From NCBI GenBank assembly GCA_000720845.1, contig JODU01000004.1, positions 186,001 through 250,000 on the forward strand: a stretch of 64,000 bases of DNA, written 5' to 3'. The notes below the pieces were generated by a model. That model made no database searches. It was not told where the DNA came from and worked only from the letters and a program-made list of their open reading frames with translations. The translations under genes and the position numbers were made by a program. Positions 26,109-39,859 of the stretch are shown one piece after another (the first letter of the stretch is position 1; each line of letters opens with the position of its first letter). The DNA is from Kitasatospora aureofaciens (GTDB taxonomy: Bacteria; Actinomycetota; Actinomycetes; Streptomycetales; Streptomycetaceae).

Positions 26109-27089
26109 ATGCAGCGTCATCTCATCTCGGCCGCCGACCTCACCCGCGACGACGCCGTCCTGATCCTCGACACCGCCGAGGAGATGGCCCGGGTCGCGGA
26201 CCGGCCGATCAAGAAACTGCCCACCCTGCGCGGCCGCACCGTCGTGAACCTCTTCTTCGAGGACTCCACCCGGACCCGGATCTCCTTCGAGGCCGCCGAG
26301 AAGCGTCTGTCGGCGGACGTCATCAACTTCACCGCCAAGGGCTCCAGCGTCTCCAAGGGCGAGTCCCTCAAGGACACCGCCCAGACCCTGGAGGCGATGG
26401 GCGTCGACGCCGTCGTCATCCGGCACAGCGCCTCCGGCGCCCCCTACCGCCTGGCCACCTCCGGCTGGATCGACGCCGCCGTGGTCAACGCCGGGGACGG
26501 CACCCACCAGCACCCCACCCAGGCCCTGCTCGACGCCTTCACCATGCGCCGGCGCCTGGTCGGCCGCGACGCCGGGCTCGGCAAGGACCTGGACGGCCGC
26601 CGGATCACGCTCGTCGGCGACATCCTGCACAGCCGCGTCGCCCGCTCCAACGTCGACCTGCTGCACACCCTCGGCGCCGAGGTCACCCTCGTCGCCCCGC
26701 CCACCCTGCTGCCGGTCGGCGTCGAGACCTGGCCCTGCGAGGTCTCCTACGACCTCGACTCCACGCTGCCCAAGTCCGACGCGGTGATGCTGCTGCGTGT
26801 GCAGCGGGAGCGGATGAACGCCGCGTTCTTCCCCACCGAGCGCGAGTACTCCCGCCGCTACGGCCTCGACGGCGACCGGATGGCGAAGATGCCCGACCAC
26901 GCCATCGTGATGCACCCCGGCCCGATGGTGCGCGGCATGGAGATCACCGCCGAGGTCGCCGACTCCGACCGCTGCACCGTCGTCGAGCAGGTCGCCAACG
27001 GCGTCTCCATCCGGATGGCCGTCCTCTACCTGCTGCTCGGCGGCAACGAGCCCGCCGTGTCCCACGCCCGCCCCACCGAGGAGAAGTAA
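26109..27089 (+). CDS. pyrB: Aspartate carbamoyltransferase, catalytic subunit
   Basis: 326 residues; condenses carbamoyl phosphate and aspartate, the committed step of UMP synthesis. Carbamoyl phosphate motif EDSTRTRISFE is at about 48-58, the aspartate-side motif DGTHQHPTQALLDAF is present, and the C-terminal MHPGPMVRG loop is intact. No regulatory subunit gene (pyrI) is in the operon. A 114-bp gap separates it from pyrR; pyrC follows after 4 bp. Confidence 0.96.
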   Translation: MQRHLISAADLTRDDAVLILDTAEEMARVADRPIKKLPTLRGRTVVNLFFEDSTRTRISFEAAEKRLSADVINFTAKGSSVSKGESLKDTAQTLEAMGVDAVVIRHSASGAPYRLATSGWIDAAVVNAGDGTHQHPTQALLDAFTMRRRLVGRDAGLGKDLDGRRITLVGDILHSRVARSNVDLLHTLGAEVTLVAPPTLLPVGVETWPCEVSYDLDSTLPKSDAVMLLRVQRERMNAAFFPTEREYSRRYGLDGDRMAKMPDHAIVMHPGPMVRGMEITAEVADSDRCTVVEQVANGVSIRMAVLYLLLGGNEPAVSHARPTEEK

Positions 27090-27093
27090 GAAG

Positions 27094-28380
27094 ATGAGCA
27101 AGACCCTGATCCGCGGTGCGAAGGTGCTCGGCGGCGAGCCGCAGGACGTGCTGATCGGCGGCGGCGTCGTCGAGGCGGTCGGCCGGAACCTGTCCGCCGA
27201 GGGCGCGGAGGTCGTCGAGGCCGGCGGCAAGGTGCTGCTGCCGGGCCTGGTCGACCTGCACACCCACCTGCGCGAGCCCGGCCGCGAGGACTCAGAGACC
27301 GTACTGACCGGAACCCGCGCGGCGGCGAGCGGCGGCTACACCAACGTCTTCGCCATGGCCAACACCTTCCCGGTCGCCGACACCGCCGGCGTCGTCGAGC
27401 AGGTCTGGCGGCTCGGCCAGGAATCCGGCTACTGCGATGTGCAGCCCATCGGCGCCGTCACCGTCGGCCTGGAGGGCGCCAAGCTGGCCGAGCTGGGCGC
27501 CATGCACGAGTCCGCGGCCGGCGTCACCGTCTTCTCCGACGACGGCAAGTGCGTCCACGACGCCGTGATCATGCGCCGCGCCCTGGAGTACGTGAAGGCG
27601 TTCAACGGCGTCGTCGCCCAGCACGCCCAGGAGCCCCGGCTGACCGAGGGCGCCCAGATGAACGAGGGCGTCGTCTCCGCCGAGCTGGGCCTCGGCGGCT
27701 GGCCCGCCGTCGCCGAGGAGTCGATCATCGCCCGGGACGTGCTGCTCGCCGAGCACGTCGGCTCCCGCGTCCACATCTGCCACCTGTCGACCGCCGGGTC
27801 CGTCGAGATCGTCCGCTGGGCCAAGTCCCGCGGCATCGACGTCACCGCCGAGGTCACCCCGCACCACCTCCTCCTCACCGACGAGCTGGTCCGCTCGTAC
27901 AACCCGGTCTACAAGGTCAACCCGCCGCTGCGCACCGAGCGCGACGTCATGGCGCTGCGCGAGGCGCTCGCCGACGGCACGATCGACATCGTCGCCACCG
28001 ACCACGCCCCGCACCCGCACGAGGACAAGGACTGCGAGTGGGCCGCCGCCGCCATGGGGATGGTGGGCCTGGAGACCGCGCTCTCGGTGGTGCAGGCGAC
28101 CATGGTGGACACGGGCCTGCTCGACTGGGCCGGCGTCGCCGACCGGATGTCCTCCAAGCCCGCGCAGATCGGACAGGCCACCGGACACGGCCGTCCCGTC
28201 TCGGCCGGTGAACCCGCCAACCTCACCCTCGTCGACACGGAATACCGTGGCCAGGTGGACCCCGCGGGCTTCGCCTCGCGCAGTCGCAACACCCCCTACG
28301 AGGGTCGTGAGCTGCCGGGCCGTGTGACGCACACGTGGCTGCGGGGCAAGGCCACGCTCTTCGACGGGAAGCTCACGTGA
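27094..28380 (+). CDS. pyrC: Dihydroorotase
   Basis: 428-residue class I-type amidohydrolase catalysing cyclisation of carbamoyl aspartate. Metal motif DLHTHLREPG near residue 50, later histidines in HICHLSTAGSVEIV and the metal aspartate in ATDHAPHPHEDK are present. Starts 4 bp after pyrB; its TGA overlaps the GTG of the next gene. Confidence 0.96.
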   Translation: MSKTLIRGAKVLGGEPQDVLIGGGVVEAVGRNLSAEGAEVVEAGGKVLLPGLVDLHTHLREPGREDSETVLTGTRAAASGGYTNVFAMANTFPVADTAGVVEQVWRLGQESGYCDVQPIGAVTVGLEGAKLAELGAMHESAAGVTVFSDDGKCVHDAVIMRRALEYVKAFNGVVAQHAQEPRLTEGAQMNEGVVSAELGLGGWPAVAEESIIARDVLLAEHVGSRVHICHLSTAGSVEIVRWAKSRGIDVTAEVTPHHLLLTDELVRSYNPVYKVNPPLRTERDVMALREALADGTIDIVATDHAPHPHEDKDCEWAAAAMGMVGLETALSVVQATMVDTGLLDWAGVADRMSSKPAQIGQATGHGRPVSAGEPANLTLVDTEYRGQVDPAGFASRSRNTPYEGRELPGRVTHTWLRGKATLFDGKLT

Positions 28381-28952
28381 CATCTGTAGCACCGGTAATC
28401 CTGCTGGCCGCCGAGAAGGAATCGGCGGAAGTGACCGACTGGGCCGCCCGCGTCGGCTGGGTCGTCGGCCTCGGCCTCTTCGTCGCGCTCGTCTACTGGC
28501 TGATGCGCGAGGGCTGGAAGTGGCGCGGCACCCTCCAGGGAGACCTCCCCGAGCTGCCCGGCGCGCCGGACGACCCGGGTGCGGCGAAACTGGTGCTGAG
28601 CGGCCGCTACCACGGCTCCACCACCGCCGGACAGTGGCTGGACCGCATCGTCGCGCACGGCCTGGGCACCCGCAGCCGGGTCGAGCTGACCCTGACGGAC
28701 GCGGGACTGGACGTCGTACGCCCCGGCGCCGCCGACTTCTTCGTCCCCGTCGCCGCGCTGCGCGAGGCCCGGCTGGACAAGGGCATCGCCGGCAAGGTCC
28801 TCACCGAGGGCGGCCTGCTGGTCGTCACCTGGGCCCACGGCGACAAGCTGATCGACTCCGGCTTCCGCTCCGACCACGCGGCCGAGCACAACGAATGGGT
28901 CGAAACACTGAACGACATGATCAACAAGACGGAAACGGAAGGCGCACGATGA
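28377..28952 (+). CDS. PH-like domain membrane protein of the pyr operon
   Basis: 191-residue protein with one N-terminal membrane helix (about 21-40, VGWVVGLGLFVALVYWLM) and a cytoplasmic beta-rich domain resembling bacterial PH domains (RVELTLTDAGLDVV, VAALREARLDKGIAG, GLLVVTWAHGDKLIDSGF). Function unknown. The same position between pyrC and carA is occupied by a membrane protein in Mycobacterium (Rv1382), so the linkage is old. It overlaps both neighbours (GTGA and ATGA), giving strong translational coupling. Confidence 0.78.
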   Translation: MTSVAPVILLAAEKESAEVTDWAARVGWVVGLGLFVALVYWLMREGWKWRGTLQGDLPELPGAPDDPGAAKLVLSGRYHGSTTAGQWLDRIVAHGLGTRSRVELTLTDAGLDVVRPGAADFFVPVAALREARLDKGIAGKVLTEGGLLVVTWAHGDKLIDSGFRSDHAAEHNEWVETLNDMINKTETEGAR

Positions 28953-30083
28953 CGACCTCCAGCAGGGGAGCCCACCGGACTCCCGCCGTACTCGTCCTGG
29001 AGGACGGCCGGATCTTCCGCGGCCGGGCCTACGGGGCCGTGGGGGCCACCTTCGGCGAAGCCGTGTTCTCCACCGGCATGACCGGCTACCAGGAGACCCT
29101 CACCGACCCGTCGTACCACCGCCAGGTCGTCGTGATGACCGCCCCGCACGTCGGGAACACCGGCGTCAACGACGAGGACATGGAGTCCAAGAAGATCTGG
29201 GTCTCCGGCTACGTCGTGCGCGACCCCGCGCGCGTGCCCTCCAACTGGCGCTCGACGCGCTCCCTCGACGAGGAGCTGGCCGCCCAGGGCGTCGTCGGCA
29301 TCTCCGGCATCGACACCCGCGCCCTCACCCGTCACCTGCGTGAGCGCGGCGCCATGCGCGTCGGCATCTTCTCCGGCCAGGCGCTGCCCGATGAGGGCAC
29401 CATGCTCGCCGAGGTCCGCCAGGCCCCCGAGATGAGCGGTGCCGACCTCTCCGCCGAGGTCGCCACCACCGAGGCGTACGTCGTCCCGGCGATCGGCGAG
29501 AAGAAGTTCACCGTCGCCGCCGTCGACCTCGGCATCAAGGGCATGACCCCGCACCGCATGGCCGAGCGCGGCATCGAGGTGCACGTGCTGCCCGCCACCG
29601 CCACGGTCGAGGACGTCTACGCCGTCGACCCGGACGGCGTGTTCTTCTCCAACGGCCCCGGCGACCCGTCCACCGCCGACCACCCGGTCTCGGTCATGCG
29701 GGGCGTCCTGGAACGCGGCACCCCGCTGTTCGGCATCTGCTTCGGCAACCAGATCCTGGGCCGCGCGCTCGGCTTCGGCACCTTCAAGCTGAAGTACGGC
29801 CACCGCGGCATCAACCAGCCGGTGCAGGACCGCACGACCGGCAAGGTCGAGGTCACCGCGCACAACCACGGCTTCGCCGTCGACGCCCCGCTCGACCAGG
29901 TCTCCGACACCCCCTACGGCCGCGCCGAGGTCTCCCACGTCTGCCTCAACGACAACGTGGTGGAGGGTCTCCAGCTCCTCGACCGGCCGGCCTTCAGCGT
30001 CCAGTACCACCCCGAAGCGGCGGCGGGCCCCCACGATGCCGCCTACCTGTTCGACCGCTTCGTGAACCTCATGGAGGGCCAGC

Positions 30084-30091
<8 letters not shown>
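28949..30091 (+). CDS. carA: Carbamoyl-phosphate synthase, small (glutaminase) subunit
   Basis: 380 residues; hydrolyses glutamine and channels ammonia to CarB. The N-terminal domain (FGEAVFSTGMTGYQETLTDPSY) and class I glutamine amidotransferase domain are complete, with the nucleophile in FGICFGNQILGRAL and the His-Glu pair in QYHPEAAAGPHD. ATG at 28949 overlaps the preceding stop; it overlaps carB by 8 bases. Confidence 0.97.
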
Positions 30092-33392
<3,301 letters not shown>

Positions 33393-33399
33393 CAGCCCC

Positions 33400-33429
33400 G
33401 AGGGGGACACCGGAAACGGTGTCCCCCTC
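33400..33429 (+). terminator. Hairpin between carB and pyrD
   Basis: A perfect 13-bp stem (33400-33412 with 33417-33429) closed by a GAAA loop, starting 8 bp after the carB stop. It may attenuate read-through into pyrDF. Confidence 0.7.
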
Positions 33430-33453
33430 TTCATGAGGCTTCACGAGGACACC

Positions 33454-34556
<1,103 letters not shown>

Positions 34557-34560
<4 letters not shown>

Positions 34561-35402
34561 CGGTGATGGAACCCTTCGGTGCCCGGCTGCGGCGCGCGAT
34601 GGACGAGCGCGGCCCCCTGTGCGTCGGCATCGACCCGCACGCCTCCCTGCTCGCCGAGTGGGGCCTGAACGACGACGTGGCCGGGCTGGAGCGCTTCAGC
34701 CGCACCGTCGTGGAGGCGATGGCCGACCGGGTCGCCGTCCTCAAGCCGCAGAGCGCCTTCTTCGAGCGCTTCGGCTCGCGCGGCGTCGCCGTCCTGGAGA
34801 AGTCGGTCCAGGAGGCGCGCGCGGCCGGCGCGCTGGTCGTCATGGATGCCAAGCGCGGCGACATCGGCTCGACCATGGCCGCGTACGCGGAGTCGTTCCT
34901 GCACAAGGACGCCCCGCTGTTCTCGGACGCGCTGACCGTCTCCCCGTACCTCGGCTACGGCTCCCTGAAGCCGGCCGTCGACCTGGCGCGCGAGAGCGGC
35001 GCGGGCTTGTTCGTGCTGGCGCTGACCTCCAACCCGGAGGGCGGCGAGGTCCAGCACGCGGTCCGGGGTGACGGGCGCAGCGTCGGGGCGACGATGCTGG
35101 CGCACCTGGCCGCCGAGAACGCGGGGGAGGAGCCGCTGGGCTCCTTCGGCGCGGTGGTCGGTGCCACCCTCGGCGACCTGTCCTCGTACGACCTGGGCAT
35201 CAACGGTCCGCTGCTGGCGCCGGGCATCGGTGCCCAGGGGGCCACGCCGGCGGACCTGCCGCGCGTGTTCGGTGCGGCGGTGCGCAACGTGGTGCCGAAC
35301 GTCAGCCGGGGTGTCCTTCGTCACGGTCCCGATGCGGCGGCGTTGCGGAGTGCCGCGGACCGCTTCGCGGCGGAGATCCGGACCGCGGTCACGGCGCCCT
35401 GA
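34557..35402 (+). CDS. pyrF: Orotidine 5'-phosphate decarboxylase
   Basis: 281-residue type-2 enzyme completing UMP synthesis. The catalytic motif DAKRGDIGSTMAAYA is intact, and LCVGIDPH, FFERFG and SPYLGYGSL match the longer actinobacterial class. It starts within the pyrD stop (ATGA), the last gene of the operon. Confidence 0.96.
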
Positions 35403-35625
35403 CGCTGGATACATCCTCAAATCAGAGGGAGTATGTCCTAAATGTCCGGCCTGACGGAGGCTGACCAGGACTTTTCCGCTGTTCTCGCTGACTCTGGCGG
35501 ACTTGACCGCTAGTCTCCGTCGAGAGTCAACGGGCAAGCGTGTTGCTCGTGGCTCACCAGGTGAGGGGTGACTAGGTTCCTCACCGGTCCGTATCCGACA
35601 GTTCGACATCCGAGGTGACGTAGGC

Positions 35626-35949
35626 GTGGCTCTTCCGCCCCTTACCCCTGAACAGCGCGCAGCCGCGCTCGAAAAGGCCGCCGCGGCTCGCCGGGAGCGG
35701 GCCGAGGTCAAGAATCGACTCAAGCACTCCGGCGCCTCCCTCCACGAGGTCATCAAGCAGGGTCAGGAGAACGACGTCATCGGCAAGATGAAGGTCTCCG
35801 CCCTCCTCGAGTCCCTGCCGGGCGTGGGCAAAGTCCGCGCCAAGCAGATCATGGAGCGACTGGGCATCTCCGAGAGCCGCCGCGTGCGCGGTCTCGGGTC
35901 CAACCAGATCGCGTCCCTGGAGCGCGAGTTCGGCAGCACCGGCAGCTGA
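35626..35949 (+). CDS. sihF: Actinobacterial integration host factor (sIHF)
   Basis: 107-residue nucleoid-associated protein. A long basic N-terminal helix (EQRAAALEKAAAARRERAEVKNRLKHS) is followed by a helix-two-turn-helix DNA-binding domain (LLESLPGVGKVRAKQIMERLGI). In Streptomyces it affects chromosome compaction, sporulation septation and antibiotic production. GTG start. The upstream 220-bp region should carry its promoter but no clear -35/-10 pair was settled on. Confidence 0.95.
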   Translation: MALPPLTPEQRAAALEKAAAARRERAEVKNRLKHSGASLHEVIKQGQENDVIGKMKVSALLESLPGVGKVRAKQIMERLGISESRRVRGLGSNQIASLEREFGSTGS

Positions 35950-35986
35950 GTCCGGACCACTCCGGGATTGCTGGAATAATCGCTGC

Positions 35987-36580
35987 ATGGCTGCAACACC
36001 CCGGGGGACGTCCCCCGTACCCCCGGACGCACGTCCGCGGCTGACCGTGCTCTCCGGCCCCTCGGGGGTCGGCAAGAGCACGGTCGTCGCCCATATGCGC
36101 AAGGAACACCCCGAGGTATGGCTGTCGGTCTCGGCGACGACCCGCAGGCCCCGCCCCGGCGAGCAGCACGGCGTCCACTACTTCTTCGTCAGCGACGAGG
36201 AGATGGACAAGCTGATCGCCAACGGCGAGCTGCTGGAGTGGGCCGAGTTCGCCGGCAACCGCTACGGCACGCCGCGCACGGCCGTGCTGGAGCGCCTGGA
36301 GGCAGGTGAGCCGGTCCTCCTGGAGATCGACCTCCAGGGAGCCCGGCAGGTCCGCGAGTCCATGCCCGAGGCCCGGCTGGTGTTCCTGGCCCCGCCCTCC
36401 TGGGACGAGCTGGTGCGCAGGCTCACCGGCCGGGGCACCGAGCCGCCCGAGGTGATCGAGCGCCGCCTCGCCGCGGCCAGGGTCGAGCTGGCGGCCGAGC
36501 CGGAGTTCGACCAGACCCTGGTGAACACCTCGGTCGAGGACGTGGCGCGCGAGCTGCTAGCCTTGACGAACGTCGTGTGA
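35987..36580 (+). CDS. gmk: Guanylate kinase
   Basis: 197-residue kinase converting GMP to GDP. P-loop SGPSGVGKSTVV, GMP-binding SATTRRPRPGEQHGVHYFFV and lid region RLTGRGTEPPEVIERRL are complete. It lies 37 bp after sIHF and before rpoZ, the usual gmk-rpoZ linkage. Confidence 0.96.
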   Translation: MAATPRGTSPVPPDARPRLTVLSGPSGVGKSTVVAHMRKEHPEVWLSVSATTRRPRPGEQHGVHYFFVSDEEMDKLIANGELLEWAEFAGNRYGTPRTAVLERLEAGEPVLLEIDLQGARQVRESMPEARLVFLAPPSWDELVRRLTGRGTEPPEVIERRLAAARVELAAEPEFDQTLVNTSVEDVARELLALTNVV

Positions 36581-36655
36581 TCGCCACTGGTCGTCCTGCG
36601 GTCATCCTGTGTGGTCATCCTGACTGAATCTTTCCCATCCATCGGAAGGTAGAGC

Positions 36656-36928
36656 GTGTCCTCTTCCATCTCCGCGCCCGAGGGCATCATCAACCCGCCG
36701 ATCGACGAGCTCCTCGAGGCCACGGACTCGAAGTACAGCCTCGTGATCTACGCGGCCAAGCGGGCCCGCCAGATCAACGCGTACTACTCGCAGCTCGGCG
36801 AGGGCCTCCTCGAGTACGTCGGTCCGCTCGTCGACACCCACGTCCACGAGAAGCCGCTCTCGATCGCCCTGCGCGAGATCAACGCGGGGCTGCTGACCTC
36901 CGAGGCCATCGAGGGTCCGGCGCAGTAA
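36656..36928 (+). CDS. rpoZ: RNA polymerase omega subunit
   Basis: 90-residue subunit that assists beta' folding and assembly. Conserved segment LLEATDSKYSLVIYAAKRARQINAYY and the C-terminal KPLSIALREINAGLLTSE are present. GTG start with GGAAGG upstream. Lies between gmk and coaBC, as in other actinobacteria. Confidence 0.95.
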   Translation: MSSSISAPEGIINPPIDELLEATDSKYSLVIYAAKRARQINAYYSQLGEGLLEYVGPLVDTHVHEKPLSIALREINAGLLTSEAIEGPAQ

Positions 36929-36976
36929 GACCGGCGGCATCGCGGCGGTAATATCTTCAGCCTTACGCTGACTTTT

Positions 36977-37011
36977 CCACAGGCCTGGCAGTCCGACTGT
37001 CGGGCCTGTGG
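36977..37011 (+). terminator. Hairpin between rpoZ and coaBC
   Basis: A perfect 9-bp outer stem (36977-36985 with 37003-37011) encloses a second self-complementary segment (CAGTCCGACTG). Either a terminator for rpoZ or a leader structure for coaBC. Confidence 0.6.
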
Positions 37012-37082
37012 TGTGTGATGGGTCGTACGCGCAGTTCGAGCGGCGCGAAGTCCGAGCGCGATATCCGAGCCGGGGAGAGACG

Positions 37083-38285
37083 GTGGACAAGCCCAAGGTC
37101 GTTCTGGGGGTCAGCGGCGGCATCGCCGCGTACAAGGCCTGTGAGCTGCTGCGCAGGCTCACCGAGTCGGGGCACGAGGTCCGGGTCGTCCCCACCGCCT
37201 CCGCACTGCACTTCGTCGGCGCCGCCACCTGGTCCGCCCTGTCCGGCAACCCCGTGTCGACCGAGGTGTGGGACGACGTCCACGAGGTCCCACACGTCCG
37301 CATCGGCCAGCACGCCGACCTGGTCGTCGTCGCCCCCGCCACCGCCGACACGCTCGCCAAGGCGGCCCACGGCCTCGCAGGCGACCTGCTCACCAACACC
37401 CTGCTCACGGCCCGCTGCCCGGTCGTCTTCGCGCCCGCCATGCACACCGAGATGTGGGAGCACCCGGCCACCCAGGAGAACGTGGCGACGCTCCGCCGCC
37501 GCGGCGCCGTCGTGATCGAGCCCGCCGTCGGCCGTCTCACCGGCGTCGACACCGGCAAGGGCCGGCTGCCGGACCCGGGCGAGATCTTCGAGGTCTGCCG
37601 CCGGGTCCTCGCCCGCGGGGTGCGCGAGCCCGACCTCGCCGGACGGCACGTCGTGGTCAGCGCCGGCGGCACCCGGGAGCCCCTCGACCCGGTCCGCTTC
37701 CTCGGCAACCGCTCCTCCGGCAAGCAGGGCTACGCCCTCGCCCGCACCGCGGCCGCCCGCGGTGCCCGCGTCACGCTCGTCGCGGCGAACACGTCGATGC
37801 CGGACCCGGCAGGCGTGGACGTCGTGCCGGTCGGCACGGCGGTGGAGCTGCGCGAGGCGGTGCTGCGCGCCGCGGCGGACGCGGACGCCGTGGTCATGGC
37901 CGCCGCGGTGGCCGACTTCCGGCCGGCGGCGTACGCCACCGGGAAGATCAAGAAGAAGGACGACCGGGAACCGGAGCCGATCGTCCTGGTGCGTAATCCG
38001 GACATCCTCGCGGAGATCTCCACCACCCGGGCCCGCACCGGGCAGGTGATCGTCGGCTTCGCCGCCGAGACCGACGACGTCCTGGCCAACGGCCGGGCCA
38101 AGCTGAAGCGCAAGGGCTGCGACCTGCTCGTGGTGAACGAGGTGGGGGAGCGCAAGACCTTCGGCTCCGAGGAGAACGAGGCGGTGGTCCTGGGCGCCGA
38201 CGGCAGCGAGACGCCGGTCGCCCACGGCCCGAAGGAGGCCCTGGCCGACATGGTCTGGGACCTCGTCGCCCGGCGGCTGGAGTGA
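37083..38285 (+). CDS. coaBC: Bifunctional phosphopantothenoylcysteine decarboxylase / phosphopantothenate-cysteine ligase
   Basis: 400 residues covering two coenzyme A steps. The N-terminal CoaC flavoprotein domain starts VVLGVSGGIAAYKACELLR and has the substrate clamp PAMHTEMW (the actinobacterial form with His in place of the usual Asn). The C-terminal CoaB domain has VSAGGTREPLDPVRFLGNRSSGKQG and AAAVADFRP. GTG start at 37083. Confidence 0.95.
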   Translation: MDKPKVVLGVSGGIAAYKACELLRRLTESGHEVRVVPTASALHFVGAATWSALSGNPVSTEVWDDVHEVPHVRIGQHADLVVVAPATADTLAKAAHGLAGDLLTNTLLTARCPVVFAPAMHTEMWEHPATQENVATLRRRGAVVIEPAVGRLTGVDTGKGRLPDPGEIFEVCRRVLARGVREPDLAGRHVVVSAGGTREPLDPVRFLGNRSSGKQGYALARTAAARGARVTLVAANTSMPDPAGVDVVPVGTAVELREAVLRAAADADAVVMAAAVADFRPAAYATGKIKKKDDREPEPIVLVRNPDILAEISTTRARTGQVIVGFAAETDDVLANGRAKLKRKGCDLLVVNEVGERKTFGSEENEAVVLGADGSETPVAHGPKEALADMVWDLVARRLE

Positions 38286-38524
38286 ATAACCCATTTGCTC
38301 GAAGGAGCCTCGAAGACGACGCATTCGAGCGTGGCGCCCCTGGCCAAGGGCGCTTCCTTCTGGGCAGAATGCCCGTGCCGCAGGTCACAGCCCTCCCGAG
38401 AGCTGAGACAGGTGGGCCCGCGGCAGAGTGCGACCGATAAACTGTTCTCGGACGTCGCCGGGTGCAGCTCCCCGTGCCGTCCACAAATGATCAGCCAGCA
38501 GCCGCTGCAACCCCAGGGAGCGTT

Positions 38525-39733
38525 GTGTCCCGTCGCCTGTTCACCTCGGAGTCCGTGACCGAAGGTCACCCCGACAAGATCGCTGACCAGATCAGCGACA
38601 CGATTCTTGACGCGCTTCTGCGTGAGGACCCGACCTCCCGGGTCGCCGTCGAAACGCTGATCACCACCGGCCTGGTGCACGTCGCCGGCGAGGTCACCAC
38701 CAAGGCCTACGCGGACATCGCCAACCTGGTCCGGGGCAAGATCCTGGAGATCGGTTACGACTCCTCCAAGAAGGGCTTCGACGGCGCCTCCTGCGGCGTC
38801 TCGGTCTCCATCGGCGCCCAGTCCCCGGACATCGCGCAGGGTGTGGACACGGCGTACGAGAACCGCGTCGAGGGCGATGACGACGAGCTGGACCGGCAGG
38901 GCGCCGGTGACCAGGGCCTGATGTTCGGCTACGCGTCCGACGAGACGCCGACGCTGATGCCGCTGCCCGTCTTCCTGGCGCACCGCCTGTCCAAGCGCCT
39001 GTCCGAGGTCCGCAAGAACGGCACCATCCCCTACCTGCGCCCGGACGGCAAGACGCAGGTCACCATCGAGTACGACGGCGACAAGGCGGTCCGCCTGGAC
39101 ACGGTCGTCGTCTCCTCCCAGCACGCGAGCGACATCGACCTGGAGTCGCTGCTGGCCCCGGACATCAAGGAGTTCGTCGTCGAGCCGGAGCTGAAGGCGC
39201 TCCTGGAGGACGGCATCAAGATCGACACGGAGAACTACCGTCTCCTGGTCAACCCGACCGGCCGCTTCGAGATCGGCGGCCCGATGGGCGACGCCGGTCT
39301 GACCGGCCGCAAGATCATCATCGACACCTACGGCGGCATGGCCCGCCACGGCGGTGGCGCCTTCTCCGGCAAGGACCCGTCGAAGGTCGACCGCTCCGCG
39401 GCGTACGCGATGCGCTGGGTCGCCAAGAACGTCGTGGCGGCGGGCCTCGCCGCCCGCTGCGAGGTCCAGGTCGCCTACGCCATCGGCAAGGCCGAGCCGG
39501 TCGGTCTGTTCGTGGAGACCTTCGGCACCGCCAAGGTCGAGCCCGAGAAGATCGAGAAGGCGATCGACGAGGTCTTCGACCTGCGCCCGGCCGCCATCAT
39601 CCGCGACCTCGACCTGCTGCGCCCGATCTACGCCCAGACCGCGGCGTACGGCCACTTCGGCCGTGAGCTGCCCGACTTCACCTGGGAGCGCACCGACCGC
39701 GTGGACGCGCTGCGCGAGGCCGCGGGTCTGTAA
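38525..39733 (+). CDS. metK: S-adenosylmethionine synthetase
   Basis: 402-residue enzyme forming SAM from methionine and ATP. Signatures: TEGHPDKIADQISD at the N-terminus, GAGDQGLMFGYASDET (ATP site) and GGGAFSGKDPSKVDRSAAYAMR (phosphate loop). GTG start. SAM level strongly affects antibiotic production in Streptomyces. The 239-bp upstream region was searched by eye for a SAM riboswitch without success. Confidence 0.97.
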   Translation: MSRRLFTSESVTEGHPDKIADQISDTILDALLREDPTSRVAVETLITTGLVHVAGEVTTKAYADIANLVRGKILEIGYDSSKKGFDGASCGVSVSIGAQSPDIAQGVDTAYENRVEGDDDELDRQGAGDQGLMFGYASDETPTLMPLPVFLAHRLSKRLSEVRKNGTIPYLRPDGKTQVTIEYDGDKAVRLDTVVVSSQHASDIDLESLLAPDIKEFVVEPELKALLEDGIKIDTENYRLLVNPTGRFEIGGPMGDAGLTGRKIIIDTYGGMARHGGGAFSGKDPSKVDRSAAYAMRWVAKNVVAAGLAARCEVQVAYAIGKAEPVGLFVETFGTAKVEPEKIEKAIDEVFDLRPAAIIRDLDLLRPIYAQTAAYGHFGRELPDFTWERTDRVDALREAAGL

Positions 39734-39766
39734 GGCACCCGGGCGCAGCGCGCCCGACGGTCCCGG

Positions 39767-39808
39767 GGCGAGGCCCGGTGTCCCCGAAGGGGGGCGCCGG
39801 GCCTCGCC
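39767..39808 (+). terminator. metK terminator
   Basis: A 12-bp perfect outer stem (39767-39778 with 39797-39808) continues inward with CCCC pairing GGGG around a short loop, 34 bp after the stop. Confidence 0.75.
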
Positions 39809-39859
39809 GCATGCTCCCGACCCCGCCGCGTTGTCGGTGGTCTTTGCGAGAATGCAGGC

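Noticed and set aside
38286..38524. Possible SAM riboswitch before metK.
   Set aside because: None of the SAM-I, SAM-II or SAM-IV core motifs could be matched by eye.
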